Of a DNA stretch of 29,056 nt, positions 20,838-29,040 are shown one piece after another (positions within the stretch are counted from its first letter, which is position 1; the number at the start of each line of letters is the position of its first letter). The DNA is taken from positions 1 through 29,056 of the forward strand of contig CAJMPJ010000045.1 of the NCBI GenBank assembly GCA_905215155.1. The letters run 5' to 3'. The notes under the pieces are model-generated. The model did not search any database and was not told where the DNA came from. It saw nothing but the letters and a program-made list of their open reading frames with translations. The translations under genes and the position numbers were made by a program. This DNA comes from an uncultured bacterium. Its GTDB lineage: Bacteria > Bacillota > Clostridia > Lachnospirales > Lachnospiraceae.

Positions 20838-22603
20838 ATGAAGACCAAAAGGAAGTCTTAAAAAAGGATACCATGCTCCGGATGTTTAAGTATCTTTTGG
20901 ATTATAAAAAAGAAATCGTGATCGTGTTGTTTGTCATGGCGGGAACCATAACCATCAGTTTGCTGGCCCCCCTGATCATGGAGTATGCCATCAATGTTTG
21001 TGTGGCACAGAAGGACATGAAAGGTCTGCTGCGGCTGGGAGCCGTGGCGGTGGTTCTGTACCTGCTTTTTTTGATGGGAACCAAGATTCGGATGCGCTTG
21101 ATGGCGGAGGTGTCCAATAAGGTGCTTTTAAATATCCGGGAAGAGTTATACCGCCATATACAGACCCTGGGCTTCGGCTTTTTTGACAGCCGTCCCACAG
21201 GGAAAATACTGGCCAGGATCATTGGAGATGTGAATTCGTTAAAAGATGTTTTATCAGATAGTGTGACCCAGCTGATTCCTGATCTTTTGACTGTGATTTT
21301 CGTGGCAGTTATTATGCTGGTGAAAAATTACCGGCTGGCTATGGCGGCTTTGCTGACACTTCCTATCTTAGCCGTGGGCATGTTTTTCATTGAAACCACA
21401 GTTCATAGAAGGTGGCAGGTCTATCGGAAGAAAACCTCCAATTTAAATGCATATGTCCATGAGGATCTTTCCGGTATCAGGATCATACAAAGCTTTGCCG
21501 CAGAGCCGGAAACAAAGAAGGTGTTCCATGATCTGGTGAATCAGCATTACAGATCATTCATTGATGCGGTCCTTGTCGCCGATGCGTTCGGTCCTCTGGT
21601 GGAGATCACCTGGGGCCTGGGAGGATTTTTGCTGTATTTTATCGGTATCCGCATTGTAGGAGTGGAACAGATCGGAATCGGTACGTTTCTGGCTTTTTCC
21701 ACCTATATCGCCATGTTCTGGAGTCCGATCCGCAATCTGGCCAACTTTTATAATAAACTGACTACCAATATATCCGCCGCAGAACGTATTTTTGATATCA
21801 TTGATACGGAGTCGGAAATCACGGATCAGGCAGGAGCGGAAGACTTGCAGGAAATAAAAGGAGAGGTGGTATTTGAAAATGTTTCCTTTGCTTACAGCGA
21901 TGAACCGGACCGCCTGATCTTAAATAACGTTAGTTTTTCGGTGAAACCAGGTGAGACCATTGCGCTGGTGGGACCTACGGGGGCAGGTAAGACTACGATT
22001 GTCAATCTGATCAGCCGTTTTTATGAAGCCACCAAGGGAAGTATAAAAATCGACGGCCATGAGGTCAAAGATGCCACCTTAAAAAGTTTAAGAAGCCAGA
22101 TGGGAATCATGACCCAGGACAATTTCCTCTTTTCAGGAACCATAAGAGACAATATCCGGTATGGCCGGCTGGACGCTTCTGAGGAGGAAGTGGTGGAGGC
22201 CGCAAAGGCGGTCAGTGCCCATGATTTTATCATGAAACTGGAACAGGGCTATGATACGGTGATCAGCGAAAGGGGAGCCGGATTATCCATTGGCCAGAGA
22301 CAGCTTCTGGCATTTGCCAGAACCATGGTATCAAGGCCTGGAATCCTGATTCTTGATGAAGCCACCTCAAGCATTGACACCCACACAGAATTGCTGGTTC
22401 AAAAGGGGATTGATGCACTTTTAAAAGGCAGGACCTCCTTTATTATTGCCCATCGTCTGTCCACCATCCGAAAGGCGGACCGGATCTTTGTTATTGACCA
22501 GGGAAATATTATGGAGTCCGGAAGCCACGAAGAGCTTTTGAATCTCCAGGGAGCCTATTATAAATTATACCGGAGCCAGTTTTCCCAGATGGAAAAGGAT
22601 TGA
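20813..22603 (+). CDS. ABC exporter half-transporter, catalytic partner (BmrD/LmrD-like)
   Basis: 596 aa with an N-terminal membrane domain (about 1-330) and an ATPase domain. Walker A is LVGPTGAGKTT. The signature motif is degenerate, LSIGQ (491-495), while Walker B keeps the catalytic Glu516 in ILILDEATSSID, followed by the His switch in FIIAHRLSTI. Together with the preceding subunit this builds one consensus and one degenerate ATP site, the hallmark of heterodimeric type IV exporters. The ATG lies inside the end of the first gene, behind GAGGAGG, so translation is coupled. The patatin gene follows after 43 bases. Confidence 0.93.
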   Translation: MAVNSSRIDEDQKEVLKKDTMLRMFKYLLDYKKEIVIVLFVMAGTITISLLAPLIMEYAINVCVAQKDMKGLLRLGAVAVVLYLLFLMGTKIRMRLMAEVSNKVLLNIREELYRHIQTLGFGFFDSRPTGKILARIIGDVNSLKDVLSDSVTQLIPDLLTVIFVAVIMLVKNYRLAMAALLTLPILAVGMFFIETTVHRRWQVYRKKTSNLNAYVHEDLSGIRIIQSFAAEPETKKVFHDLVNQHYRSFIDAVLVADAFGPLVEITWGLGGFLLYFIGIRIVGVEQIGIGTFLAFSTYIAMFWSPIRNLANFYNKLTTNISAAERIFDIIDTESEITDQAGAEDLQEIKGEVVFENVSFAYSDEPDRLILNNVSFSVKPGETIALVGPTGAGKTTIVNLISRFYEATKGSIKIDGHEVKDATLKSLRSQMGIMTQDNFLFSGTIRDNIRYGRLDASEEEVVEAAKAVSAHDFIMKLEQGYDTVISERGAGLSIGQRQLLAFARTMVSRPGILILDEATSSIDTHTELLVQKGIDALLKGRTSFIIAHRLSTIRKADRIFVIDQGNIMESGSHEELLNLQGAYYKLYRSQFSQMEKD

Positions 22604-22646
22604 CCGAACCGGGGAAATGCAATAGAATAGAACGTGAGGTGATAAA

Positions 22647-23528
22647 ATGACAGAAGGAGCATTGGTTTTAGAAGGAGGTTCCCTTCGGGGGGTTTTTACC
22701 GCCGGAGTGCTTGATGTACTTATGGAAAAGGAAATTGAATTGTCCTATGTAAATGGCGTTTCTGCAGGTTCTATGGCAGGAATGAACTATATCAGCAAAC
22801 AGATTGGCAGGACGATCAAGGTGAATCTGGAGTATGTCAGAGATAAGCGGTTCCTTAGTTTTAGAAACATGGTAAAGAATCGCTCTATTTTTAATTTTGA
22901 TTTTTTATTCGGGGAATTAAGCGATACCCTGGTTCCCTTTGATTATGATACCTTTCATAATTCCAAACAGATATTTGAAGTGGCGGCTACCCGCTGTAAG
23001 ACAGGGAAGCCGGAATATTTTGAAAAAGGAACCTGTGAAGATTTTATCAGTGCGGTAAAGGCCTCAAGCAGTATTCCCATTCTTTCCGGTATGATCAGTG
23101 TCGGCGGGAAAAAATATCTGGATGGAGGCTGTTCCATGCCCATCGCCTATCAGAGGGCCATAGATCTTGGATATGAAAAGATTGTGGTGGTCCTCACCAG
23201 GGAACGGGGATACCGGAAGCCGCCTCTGGATCAATGGACAAAAAGAGGATATGAGCGTTATTTTGCTCCTCTGCCCCATTTTTTGAAGGCGCTTGAAGAG
23301 GTTCCCGACCGATATAACCGTATGCAGGAGGAGATCGACCGGCTGGAAGAGGCTGGTAGAATCTATGTTATACGGCCGGATAAACATGTGACGGTACATA
23401 GAACCGAACAGGATAAGCGTAAATTGCAGGCACTTTATGAAGACGGCCGGCGGCTGGCAGAGTCCCAGGTGGAGGAACTGAAGGTTTATTTGGGCATGAA
23501 AGCGGAAGGAAAGGAAGAAACGGTATAA
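22647..23528 (+). CDS. Patatin-like phospholipase / acyl hydrolase
   Basis: 293 aa. The patatin signatures are complete: oxyanion-hole segment LVLEGGSLRGVFTAGVLDVL, nucleophile Ser39 in GVSAGS, and catalytic Asp159 in KYLDGGCSMP. It belongs to the short bacterial group (RssA/YlaK-like) with no signal peptide or membrane helix, so it probably acts as a cytoplasmic or membrane-associated lipid acyl hydrolase; the natural substrate is unknown. RBS GTGAGGTG. It follows the ABC exporter genes and ends 3 nt before pcrA, suggesting an operon, though the genes have no obvious shared function. Confidence 0.9.
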   Translation: MTEGALVLEGGSLRGVFTAGVLDVLMEKEIELSYVNGVSAGSMAGMNYISKQIGRTIKVNLEYVRDKRFLSFRNMVKNRSIFNFDFLFGELSDTLVPFDYDTFHNSKQIFEVAATRCKTGKPEYFEKGTCEDFISAVKASSSIPILSGMISVGGKKYLDGGCSMPIAYQRAIDLGYEKIVVVLTRERGYRKPPLDQWTKRGYERYFAPLPHFLKALEEVPDRYNRMQEEIDRLEEAGRIYVIRPDKHVTVHRTEQDKRKLQALYEDGRRLAESQVEELKVYLGMKAEGKEETV

Positions 23529-23531
23529 TTT

Positions 23532-25811
23532 ATGAGCATTTATGATACTTTAAATCCCATGCAAAAGGAAGCGGTTCTCCATACGGAGGGACCGCTTCTT
23601 GTACTGGCTGGAGCCGGGTCAGGAAAGACCAGGGTACTTACACACCGGATTGCCTATTTGATAGAAGAAAAAGGGGTTAATCCATGGAACATCCTTGCCA
23701 TTACATTTACCAATAAAGCGGCCGGAGAGATGAGGGAACGCGTGGACCGACTGGTAGGATTCGGAGCTGACAGCATCTGGGTCTCCACATTTCATTCCTC
23801 CTGTGTCCGTATTTTAAGGCGGCACATTGAAAGCCTGGGTTATACCACGAATTTTACCATTTACGATTCCGACGACCAAAAAACGCTGATGCGCCATGTG
23901 CTGAAAAAACTTGAACTGGACCCAAAGGTGTATAAAGACCGGGCAATGCTGGGTGTGATTTCCTCATCGAAAAATGAGCTGATAACAGCTGCGGAATTTG
24001 AAGCCGGTTCTACCGGTGATTTCCGTCAGAAAAAAGTGGCTCAGGTTTATAAGGAATATCAAAGCCAGTTAAAGAAGAACAATGCCCTGGATTTTGATGA
24101 TCTGATCATGAAGACGGTACAGCTTTTTGAGAGCAATCCGGAAATTCTTAATTACTACCAGGAACGTTTTAAATACATCTTAGTGGATGAATATCAGGAT
24201 ACCAACACCGCCCAGTTTAAACTGGTCAGTCTTCTGGCAGGCAAATACAGGAATCTCTGTGTGGTTGGGGATGATGACCAGTCCATCTATAAGTTCCGAG
24301 GGGCGAATATAGAGAATATTTTAAACTTTGAAAAGGCTTATCCTGGTGCAGTGGTCATAAAGCTGGAGCAGAATTACCGTTCCAGCCAGAGCATTTTAAA
24401 TGCAGCCAATGAAGTCATACGCCACAACAGGGGCCGGAAGGACAAGACCCTTTGGACCGCCAATGAGGAGGGGCCTCTGGTCCTTTTCAAGCAGTTTGAA
24501 AATGCCGGTGAGGAGGCGGATGCCATTGTCCGGGATATTTTAAACAGCGCTGCCGACTATCAGGACTGTGCCGTTTTATACCGGACCAATGCCCAGTCCC
24601 GTCTGATTGAAGAAAAGTGTCTTCAGCACAATGTACCTTACCGCATGGTGGGAGGCGTCAACTTCTATCAAAGAAAAGAAATCAAGGATGTACTGGCTTA
24701 CTTAAAAACCATTGCCAATGGAAGGGATGATCTTTCCGCATTGAGAGTTATTAACGTTCCAAAGCGCGGCATCGGAGCCACCAGTCTATCCAGGATTCAG
24801 GCGTTTGCGTCCGAGCATGGATTTGGCATTTATGATGCCTTTTGCCGGGCAAAGGCAGTTCCTGGCCTGGGAAAAGCGGCAGATAAGGTGCTTGGCTTTA
24901 CCGCACAGATCGAGGATTTTAGAGACCGGATTCAGGAAGAGGCCTACTCCATCCATGATTTGATTGAAGATGTGCTTGATGAAACCGGATATTTAAAGGA
25001 ATTGGAATCAGAAGGAGAAATTGAGTACCAGACCCGTCTTGAGAATATAGAAGAGCTTATTAATAAAGCGGTCAGCTTTGAAGGGGACCATGAACATCCG
25101 GATCTCAATGAATTCCTGGAGGAAGTAGCTCTTGTGGCGGATGTAGACCGGATGGATGATTCGGAAAACCGGGTGACGCTTATGACCCTCCACAGCGCCA
25201 AGGGGTTAGAGTTCCCCAGAGTGTATTTAAGCGGAATGGAAGACGGTTTATTCCCAAGCATGATGTCCATTTCCTCAGATGATAAAGAAGATGTGGAGGA
25301 GGAACGCCGGCTTTGCTATGTGGGGATTACCAGAGCACAAAAGTTCTTGATGATGACCGCGGCAAGACAGCGCATGGTCAATGGAGAGACCCGGTATTCC
25401 AAGGTCAGCCGGTTTGTGGAGGAGATCCCCGACCACCTTTTGGATTCCAACAAACTGGAACCGAGACTTTCATCGGCGCGCAGTAATACCGATTTTGATG
25501 ACAGTGCACTGCCATGGGGAAAGCCGTCCGTACGTTCCGCCGGAGTCAGCAGTTTTGGACCGGGTAAGAACGCCTATGCTTCCAAAACTGCGCAGCCGGC
25601 GTCAAGCCCTGGGTTTGGAAAGGCATTTACGGTTGAGAAGGCAGCTTCCTTAGACTATAAAGAAGGTGACCGGGTCAGCCATATCAAGTTTGGAGAAGGC
25701 CAGGTGATGGAAATTAAGGATGGCGGAAGAGATTACGAAGTTACCGTTCATTTCGAGAAAGCAGGCGTTAAAAAAATGTTCGCTTCTTTTGCTAAATTGA
25801 AACTTTTGTAA
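23532..25811 (+). CDS. pcrA: ATP-dependent DNA helicase PcrA (UvrD/Rep superfamily 1)
   Basis: 759 aa, close to usual PcrA length (about 720-760). It has the Q motif (LNPMQKEAVLH), Walker A LAGAGSGKT (25-33), motif Ia (AITFTNKAAGEM), Walker B VDEYQDTN (Asp219-Glu220), motif III GDDDQSIYKFRGA, motif IV LEQNYRS, motif V TLMTLHSAKGLEF and motif VI EERRLCYVGITRAQ. A C-terminal Tudor-like domain (VSHIKFGEGQVMEIKDG) follows a flexible linker and in PcrA is known to contact RNA polymerase. It unwinds DNA 3' to 5' in repair, plasmid replication and removal of RecA or stalled polymerase. It starts 3 nt after the patatin stop with an AAGGAAG RBS. No convincing terminator was seen after it. Confidence 0.97.
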   Translation: MSIYDTLNPMQKEAVLHTEGPLLVLAGAGSGKTRVLTHRIAYLIEEKGVNPWNILAITFTNKAAGEMRERVDRLVGFGADSIWVSTFHSSCVRILRRHIESLGYTTNFTIYDSDDQKTLMRHVLKKLELDPKVYKDRAMLGVISSSKNELITAAEFEAGSTGDFRQKKVAQVYKEYQSQLKKNNALDFDDLIMKTVQLFESNPEILNYYQERFKYILVDEYQDTNTAQFKLVSLLAGKYRNLCVVGDDDQSIYKFRGANIENILNFEKAYPGAVVIKLEQNYRSSQSILNAANEVIRHNRGRKDKTLWTANEEGPLVLFKQFENAGEEADAIVRDILNSAADYQDCAVLYRTNAQSRLIEEKCLQHNVPYRMVGGVNFYQRKEIKDVLAYLKTIANGRDDLSALRVINVPKRGIGATSLSRIQAFASEHGFGIYDAFCRAKAVPGLGKAADKVLGFTAQIEDFRDRIQEEAYSIHDLIEDVLDETGYLKELESEGEIEYQTRLENIEELINKAVSFEGDHEHPDLNEFLEEVALVADVDRMDDSENRVTLMTLHSAKGLEFPRVYLSGMEDGLFPSMMSISSDDKEDVEEERRLCYVGITRAQKFLMMTAARQRMVNGETRYSKVSRFVEEIPDHLLDSNKLEPRLSSARSNTDFDDSALPWGKPSVRSAGVSSFGPGKNAYASKTAQPASSPGFGKAFTVEKAASLDYKEGDRVSHIKFGEGQVMEIKDGGRDYEVTVHFEKAGVKKMFASFAKLKLL

Positions 25812-25870
25812 ATTAAATTATAAATACATAAAATTTAAAAAAATTGTGAAAATGATAGTAAAAGAACCGA

Positions 25871-25941
25871 TATAATGGTATAATAACTCCCATAGGCAGA
25901 GAGACGAATCCTTTGCCGTAATTAAGGAAAGCAAGGCTCTC
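25871..25941 (+). promoter_or_regulatory. Probable promoter and structured leader of the small membrane protein gene
   Basis: Two TATAAT hexamers overlap this region (25871-25876 and 25879-25884), but neither has a good -35 at normal spacing, so the assignment is weak. Downstream, GAGAG/CTCTC (25899-25903 with 25937-25941) enclose CCTTTGC/GCAAGG (25910-25916 with 25931-25936), forming an imperfect hairpin in the leader just ahead of the RBS. I recognise no known riboswitch. Confidence 0.35.
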
Positions 25942-25958
25942 AGAAAGGACGTGGAGAC

Positions 25959-26252
25959 ATGAACAGATTTGATGCAATGAGCAAAGAGGCTATGAGCAGA
26001 CTGGAAGATCTTATGAACTCAAGCAGAGTGAATGATTTGCTTCATAAAAGAGAACAGGAAGAGAAGAAGAAAAACTGTATCCTCTGGATACTGGCGATTG
26101 TAGGTGCGGTAGCAGCAGTGGCAGGAATTGCCTATACCGTATATCGTTTCTTCACACCGGATTATTTGGAAGATTTTGAAGATGATTTTGATGACGATTT
26201 CGACGATGATTTCTTTGAAGACGACCAGTCCGACGAAAGTTCTGAAAAGTAA
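25959..26252 (+). CDS. Small single-pass membrane protein with acidic tail, unknown function
   Basis: 97 aa. A charged N-terminal helix (residues 1-38, ending in REQEEKKKNC) is followed by one membrane helix (about 40-64). The tail of about 30 residues is almost all Asp, Glu, Phe and Ser, with repeated FDDD units (DDFDDDFDDDFFEDD). The Lys-rich flank before the helix suggests an inside N-terminus and an outside acidic tail. I believe similar short proteins occur in other Lachnospiraceae, but know no function. An acidic tail could bind cations or basic partners; this is speculation. RBS AAAGGA lies 9 nt before the ATG. A terminator follows at 26277. Confidence 0.8.
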   Translation: MNRFDAMSKEAMSRLEDLMNSSRVNDLLHKREQEEKKKNCILWILAIVGAVAAVAGIAYTVYRFFTPDYLEDFEDDFDDDFDDDFFEDDQSDESSEK

Positions 26253-26276
26253 GATTGGCATTATAATAGAGAGAGA

Positions 26277-26306
26277 GCGTGCCTCAATTGATGAGACACG
26301 CTTTTT
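26277..26306 (+). terminator. Terminator after the small membrane protein gene
   Basis: A 10-bp stem with one mismatch (GCGTGCCTCA at 26277-26286, TGAGACACGC at 26292-26301, loop ATTGA) is followed by TTTTT. It separates the small gene from rlmD. A TATAAT at 26318-26323 could be the -10 for rlmD, but no matching -35 was seen. Confidence 0.8.
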
Positions 26307-26345
26307 GCTCGATTGGATATAATTAAAAGGATAGGAGTCAGCATA

Positions 26346-27704
26346 GTGAAAAAGGGTGAGATATACGAAGGAACCGTCGGCCGTTTTGATTTTCCGGATA
26401 AAGGGATCATCGAACTGCCGGAGGGAAAAATTACAGTGAAGCATGCACTTCCGGGGCAGAAGCTGCGTGTGATGATCAACAAGAAACGTGGTGGAAAGGC
26501 AGAAGGCCGAATTCTTGAGGTGCTTGAACCTTCCAGTCTGGAGACTGCGGCAGACCCCTGCCCTCATTTCGGAAGCTGCGGAGGCTGTACGTATCAGACG
26601 ATACCTTATGAAGAGCAGTTAAAAATCAAAGAGAAACAGGTAAAAGATTTAATTGACGGTGTCTGTGAGTCCTATGATTTTGAAGGAATTAAGGCCAGTC
26701 CTATTGAAGACGGATACCGGAATAAGATGGAGTTTTCCTTTGGAGACGAATACAAAGATGGCCCTCTGGCTCTTGGAATGCACAAGAGGGGCAGTTTTTA
26801 TGATGTGGTGACCACCACGGATTGCAGAATCGTAAATTCTGATTTCTGCCATATATTAAAAACAGTCAAGGAATACTTTGAAGCCCGGGGAACGGGATTT
26901 TATAAGAAAATGCAGCATATCGGATATCTGCGGCATCTTTTGGTCCGCCGTGCCATTAAGACCGGTGAAATTTTAATCGATTTGGTAACCACGACACAGG
27001 AAGACATGGACCTGACTCCATTAACAGAGCAATTGCTGAAGCTGGAGTTAAACGGTAAGATTGTTGGTATCCTTCATACGTTGAACGACAGTCTTGCGGA
27101 TGTGGTAAAAAGTGACAGGACCGATATTTTGTACGGGCAGGATTATTTTTATGAAGAACTTTTAGGACTGAGATTTAAAATTTCTCCGTTTTCCTTCTTT
27201 CAGACCAATTCTCTGGGAGCGGAAGTGCTTTATGAAACAACAAGAAGGTATGTGGGTGAAACAAAGGATAAGGTGGTATTTGACTTATACAGCGGAACAG
27301 GAACCATTGCTCAGATCATAGCGCCGGTTGCCAAGAAAGTCGTGGGAGTGGAGATTGTTTCCGAAGCGGTAGACGCTGCCAGGGAAAATGCCAAACTTAA
27401 CGGCCTGGACAATTGCGAATTTATTGCCGGAGATGTGTTAAAGGTGATTGATGAACTAAAGGACAAACCGGATCTCATTATTCTGGATCCTCCCAGAGAT
27501 GGAATCCATCCGAAGGCTCTTTTAAAGATCATTGATTTTGGCGTGGACAGGCTGGTGTATGTGTCCTGCAAGCCAACAAGCCTAACAAGGGACTTGGTGG
27601 TGCTGCAGGAGAATGGGTATCGGGTGGAGAAGGTGTGTTGCGTGGATATGTTTCCTTCTACGGCGAATGTGGAAACCGTATGCTTATTAACCCGTGTAAA
27701 ATAA
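26346..27704 (+). CDS. rlmD: 23S rRNA (uracil-5-)-methyltransferase RlmD/RlmCD (RumA/TrmA family)
   Basis: 452 aa from the GTG at 26346, behind GGATAGGAG; an upstream TTG at 26313 lacks an RBS. An N-terminal TRAM domain (about 1-60) is followed by [4Fe-4S] cysteines Cys72, Cys78, Cys81 and Cys160 (PCPHFGSCGGC and TTDCRIVN). The methyltransferase domain has the SAM site DLYSGTGTIAQI, LDPPRDGIHPKA and nucleophile Cys408 in VSCKPTSLTRDL. It methylates uridine in 23S rRNA (U1939 and, in Firmicutes, probably also U747). The C-terminus (NVETVCLLTRVK) is complete. A convergent integrase gene begins 73 bases later; the 3' end of this gene is a known insertion target for integrative elements. Confidence 0.95.
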   Translation: MKKGEIYEGTVGRFDFPDKGIIELPEGKITVKHALPGQKLRVMINKKRGGKAEGRILEVLEPSSLETAADPCPHFGSCGGCTYQTIPYEEQLKIKEKQVKDLIDGVCESYDFEGIKASPIEDGYRNKMEFSFGDEYKDGPLALGMHKRGSFYDVVTTTDCRIVNSDFCHILKTVKEYFEARGTGFYKKMQHIGYLRHLLVRRAIKTGEILIDLVTTTQEDMDLTPLTEQLLKLELNGKIVGILHTLNDSLADVVKSDRTDILYGQDYFYEELLGLRFKISPFSFFQTNSLGAEVLYETTRRYVGETKDKVVFDLYSGTGTIAQIIAPVAKKVVGVEIVSEAVDAARENAKLNGLDNCEFIAGDVLKVIDELKDKPDLIILDPPRDGIHPKALLKIIDFGVDRLVYVSCKPTSLTRDLVVLQENGYRVEKVCCVDMFPSTANVETVCLLTRVK

Positions 27705-27726
27705 GGGTTTAAGCGGCTTTTAATAC

Positions 27727-27785
27727 TGACAACAGTGGGCGGTGACAACCATTTGACAACCCTTTTTTGAGATGTTGTCAAATGG
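27727..27785. repeat. Integrase-binding/attachment repeats: three TGACAAC copies and a 12-bp palindrome
   Basis: TGACAAC occurs at 27727-27733, 27743-27749 and 27754-27760, and inverted (GTTGTCA) at 27774-27780. The last two copies sit in a perfect 12-bp inverted repeat, CCATTTGACAAC (27749-27760) and GTTGTCAAATGG (27774-27785), with a 13-nt spacer. Flanking GGCGG/CCGCC could extend the stem. It overlaps the integrase stop codon. Repeated short sites at this position are typical of recombinase binding sites in att regions. Folded as RNA, it could also help end transcription from both convergent genes (TTTT follows on the plus strand). Confidence 0.6.
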
Positions 27786-29040
27786 AAGCCGCCTTTTCAA
27801 ATATATCTACGCTTCTGGAAGCCATGGTATCGGTAGCGTGGGTATAAGTCTGTAGGGTGGTACTGATATTGGAGTGGCCCAGGCGAGCCTGTACATCTTT
27901 TATATCAGCTCCATTTTCTACTAGCATTGTAGCGTGGGTGTGCCGTAGGGAGTGGTAGTCAAAGGCAAGTTGCAGTTCGTTATGGATTACTCGGCTGCAG
28001 TATTTGAAAGAATCTGTACTTACATATTCGCCGTTCTCCCTGACGCATACCATTTCAACTTTCCTCATTGCGCATTCGACACTTCGCTCAACGGGAATGA
28101 TTCGGTATATGGTATCCCCTTTTTCATCTTTTTCAGGTTTTAAGTAATGTTCAGTATAATATTCCCCATATAAGAGCCGATTCCTTTTTTGCATAGCCTT
28201 TGCGTGTTTTAGGGCCTTGTATAGAGCTGTGCCAAACTTTATTGTCCGGTTGGAGCTTTCTGTTTTAGGAGTGCTAAAATACCAGGCCGACTTTTCTTCT
28301 TTCTTTCCCTTCTGTTCCAGGACTTTCCGGACATCAACACCGTAATTTCTTTTTAATATCGTTTTGTTTACGGTAAGCGTTTTGTTTTCCAGATCAATAT
28401 CATTCCAGGTAAGCCCGAACGCTTCACTGATCCGCAACCCGGTATAGTAACCGATCATAAGAGGTATATAAAAAATGTTGTCTTCGGGAAAACGCTCAAT
28501 GATCCGTTTAAAATCTTCTGGAGCTATTATGTATCGCTCCTTTGGTTTACGCTCAAATTTAGGTATTCTGGCACGTGTACAAGGGTTTTCCTTGACATAC
28601 GCCAAAGGCTCTATGGCATATTCATAAGCTGCGGAAAGCACCGATAGAATACCTATTACAGATGAACGAGCCAAGCCTTGTATTTTTAACCGGTTTATGT
28701 ATTCCTGAACAGAGGCAGTAGTAAGTGCCTTTAATTTATATTGTCCGAACTGGGGTTTTAAATGATTTTCGATGATCTGAATATACCCAAGTTGAGAATT
28801 GTATTTAAGATTCATTTTACAGTAGTTGTCAAACCAGTAGTCAAGGTAGTCGGCTATGCTTAGTTCCGACGGAGTGAAAGACTGGCCGGAATTGTTATAT
28901 TCATTCATGGCTTGTGTACCTGCCTTGATTGCCTCCTCTTTTGTACGGAATCCGCTTTTAATGATAGACTTTCTTCGTCCGTTGACCCTGGCCGCTTCAA
29001 AGTAAATGGTAAATAACCCGTCTACTTTTGGATTCCTCAT
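27778..29040 (-). CDS. Tyrosine recombinase / integrase (ICE or phage type)
   Basis: 420 aa. The N-terminal arm-binding region is about 1-55 (NGRRKSIIKSGFRTKEEAIKA), a SAM-like core-binding domain about 60-150 (DYLDYWFDNYCKMNLKY), and the catalytic domain about 170-415. The catalytic set is complete: Arg203 (GYYTGLRISEAFGLTW), Lys259 (STPKTESSNR), His363 and Arg366 (YHSLRHTHATML), His389 (RLGHSN) and nucleophile Tyr399 (TLQTYTHAT). It resembles Tn916-type and phage integrases of Firmicutes and would cut and rejoin DNA at att sites. No RBS is visible in the 16 bases left upstream, and the frame stays open to the window edge, so the true start may be a little upstream. An insert of about 50 aa between Lys259 and His363 is rather long. 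Confidence 0.92.
   Translation of the reverse strand: MRNPKVDGLFTIYFEAARVNGRRKSIIKSGFRTKEEAIKAGTQAMNEYNNSGQSFTPSELSIADYLDYWFDNYCKMNLKYNSQLGYIQIIENHLKPQFGQYKLKALTTASVQEYINRLKIQGLARSSVIGILSVLSAAYEYAIEPLAYVKENPCTRARIPKFERKPKERYIIAPEDFKRIIERFPEDNIFYIPLMIGYYTGLRISEAFGLTWNDIDLENKTLTVNKTILKRNYGVDVRKVLEQKGKKEEKSAWYFSTPKTESSNRTIKFGTALYKALKHAKAMQKRNRLLYGEYYTEHYLKPEKDEKGDTIYRIIPVERSVECAMRKVEMVCVRENGEYVSTDSFKYCSRVIHNELQLAFDYHSLRHTHATMLVENGADIKDVQARLGHSNISTTLQTYTHATDTMASRSVDIFEKAASI

Noticed and set aside
26019..26567. 182-codon minus-strand open frame across the small membrane gene and the rlmD start
   Set aside because: It crosses a terminator and two well-supported plus-strand genes and resembles no protein; it is a shadow of the Asp-rich coding stretch.
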